A DNA stretch of 8,412 nucleotides, from NCBI GenBank assembly GCA_019347585.1, contig JAHWLC010000037.1, positions 1 through 8,412 of the forward strand, given 5' to 3'. The notes beneath the pieces were generated by a model that made no database searches, was not told the DNA's origin, and saw only the letters and a list, made by a program, of their open reading frames with translations. The position numbers were made by a program, and so were the translations under genes. How positions within the stretch are numbered: the stretch's first letter is position 1; each line of letters starts with the position of its first letter. Source of the stretch: Actinomycetota bacterium. GTDB taxonomy: Bacteria > Actinomycetota > Acidimicrobiia > Spongiisociales > ZC4RG35. Shown here one piece after another: positions 8,251 to 8,412 of the stretch.

Positions 8251-8341
8251 GCCCGGGTGGCGGAATCGGTAGACGCGAGGGGCTTAAACCCCCTTGAGCC
8301 GGCAACGGCTCGTGTGGGTTCGAGACCCACCCCGGGCACCA
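8251..8341 (+). tRNA. tRNA-Leu (anticodon UAA) with encoded CCA
   Basis: The cloverleaf can be drawn completely. The acceptor stem GCCCGGG (8251-8257) pairs with CCCGGGC (8331-8337), followed by discriminator A and CCA (8339-8341). The D arm has a GCG/CGC stem and a GG-containing loop. The anticodon stem AGGGG/CCCCT encloses the loop CTTAAAC with anticodon TAA at 8285-8287. A long variable arm, GAGCC-GGCAAC-GGCTC, marks a class II tRNA. The T arm is GTGGG-TTCGAGA-CCCAC. Anticodon, A discriminator and long variable arm all say leucine. It reads UUA and probably UUG. Only five bases separate it from the ppx stop, so it may be transcribed with the operon and cut out by RNase P, unless the internal promoter is used. 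Confidence 0.98.
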
Positions 8342-8358
8342 AGGTGGCTCGCCGCCCG

Positions 8359-8382
8359 GACCCGCGGCAGGTGCCGCGGGTC
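8359..8382 (+). terminator. GC-rich hairpin after the tRNA, likely transcription terminator without U-tract
   Basis: GACCCGCGGCA (8359-8369) and TGCCGCGGGTC (8372-8382) form a perfect 11-base inverted repeat separated by GG; sterically the loop would be about 6-8 bases with a stem of 8-9 G/C-rich pairs. The following bases, TACTCATTGG, are not a U-run. Such stem-only terminators are common in high-GC actinobacteria. Its place 17 bases after the tRNA CCA end fits termination of the eno-to-tRNA unit. No gene is visible in the last 30 bases. Confidence 0.7.
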
Positions 8383-8412
8383 TACTCATTGGAGGGTCGT
8401 GGGACCCGGACC

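Overview
The window is a stretch of high-GC, densely packed bacterial chromosome, with every recognisable gene on the + strand. Gene content and order point to the phylum Actinomycetota. The series mfd - mazG - eno - FtsB/DivIC-like - DUF501 - ppx/gppA matches, from memory, the order around Rv1020-Rv1026 in Mycobacterium tuberculosis. Strong G/C bias at third codon positions, GTG and TTG starts and almost exclusive TGA stops fit this. The lineage below phylum cannot be fixed from the sequence; a deep-branching group such as Acidimicrobiia is a guess.

Layout: (1) positions 1-2550 hold the 3' three quarters of mfd, the transcription-repair coupling factor, whose 5' end lies outside the window. 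Its frame is closed by a TAG codon, but about 40 further codons of recognisable Mfd C-terminus follow in the same frame up to a TGA at 2671-2673. (2) 2752-3693 encodes an exported lipoprotein with a parvulin-type prolyl isomerase domain (SurA/PrsA-like). (3) 3690-5099 encodes a YabN-type fusion of a tetrapyrrole-methylase-like domain and a double MazG nucleotide pyrophosphohydrolase. (4) After a 69-bp gap with a possible promoter, 5169-6446 encodes enolase. (5) It is followed without real gaps by an FtsB/DivIC-like divisome protein (6443-6844), a DUF501 protein (6849-7367) and a Ppx/GppA-family phosphatase (7364-8245). (6) Five bases later comes a tRNA-Leu(UAA) gene with encoded CCA (8251-8341), then a strong GC-rich hairpin without a U-tract, probably the terminator of the whole unit.

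The genes form two tightly coupled groups: lipoprotein-mazG, and eno-ftsB-DUF501-ppx-tRNA. Three junctions are 4-base NTGA overlaps with three different start codons (ATG, GTG, TTG). Functionally the window joins genome and nucleotide-pool maintenance (Mfd, MazG), envelope protein folding and septation (lipoprotein foldase, FtsB-like), central glycolysis (enolase) and polyphosphate or (p)ppGpp turnover (Ppx/GppA). This is mainly a conserved housekeeping region; I see no phage, transposon, CRISPR or defence genes. The observations that most deserve a second look are the in-frame amber codon near the end of mfd, the total absence of TTA leucine codons next to the tRNA that reads them, and the Cys/His-rich DUF501 protein of unknown function.
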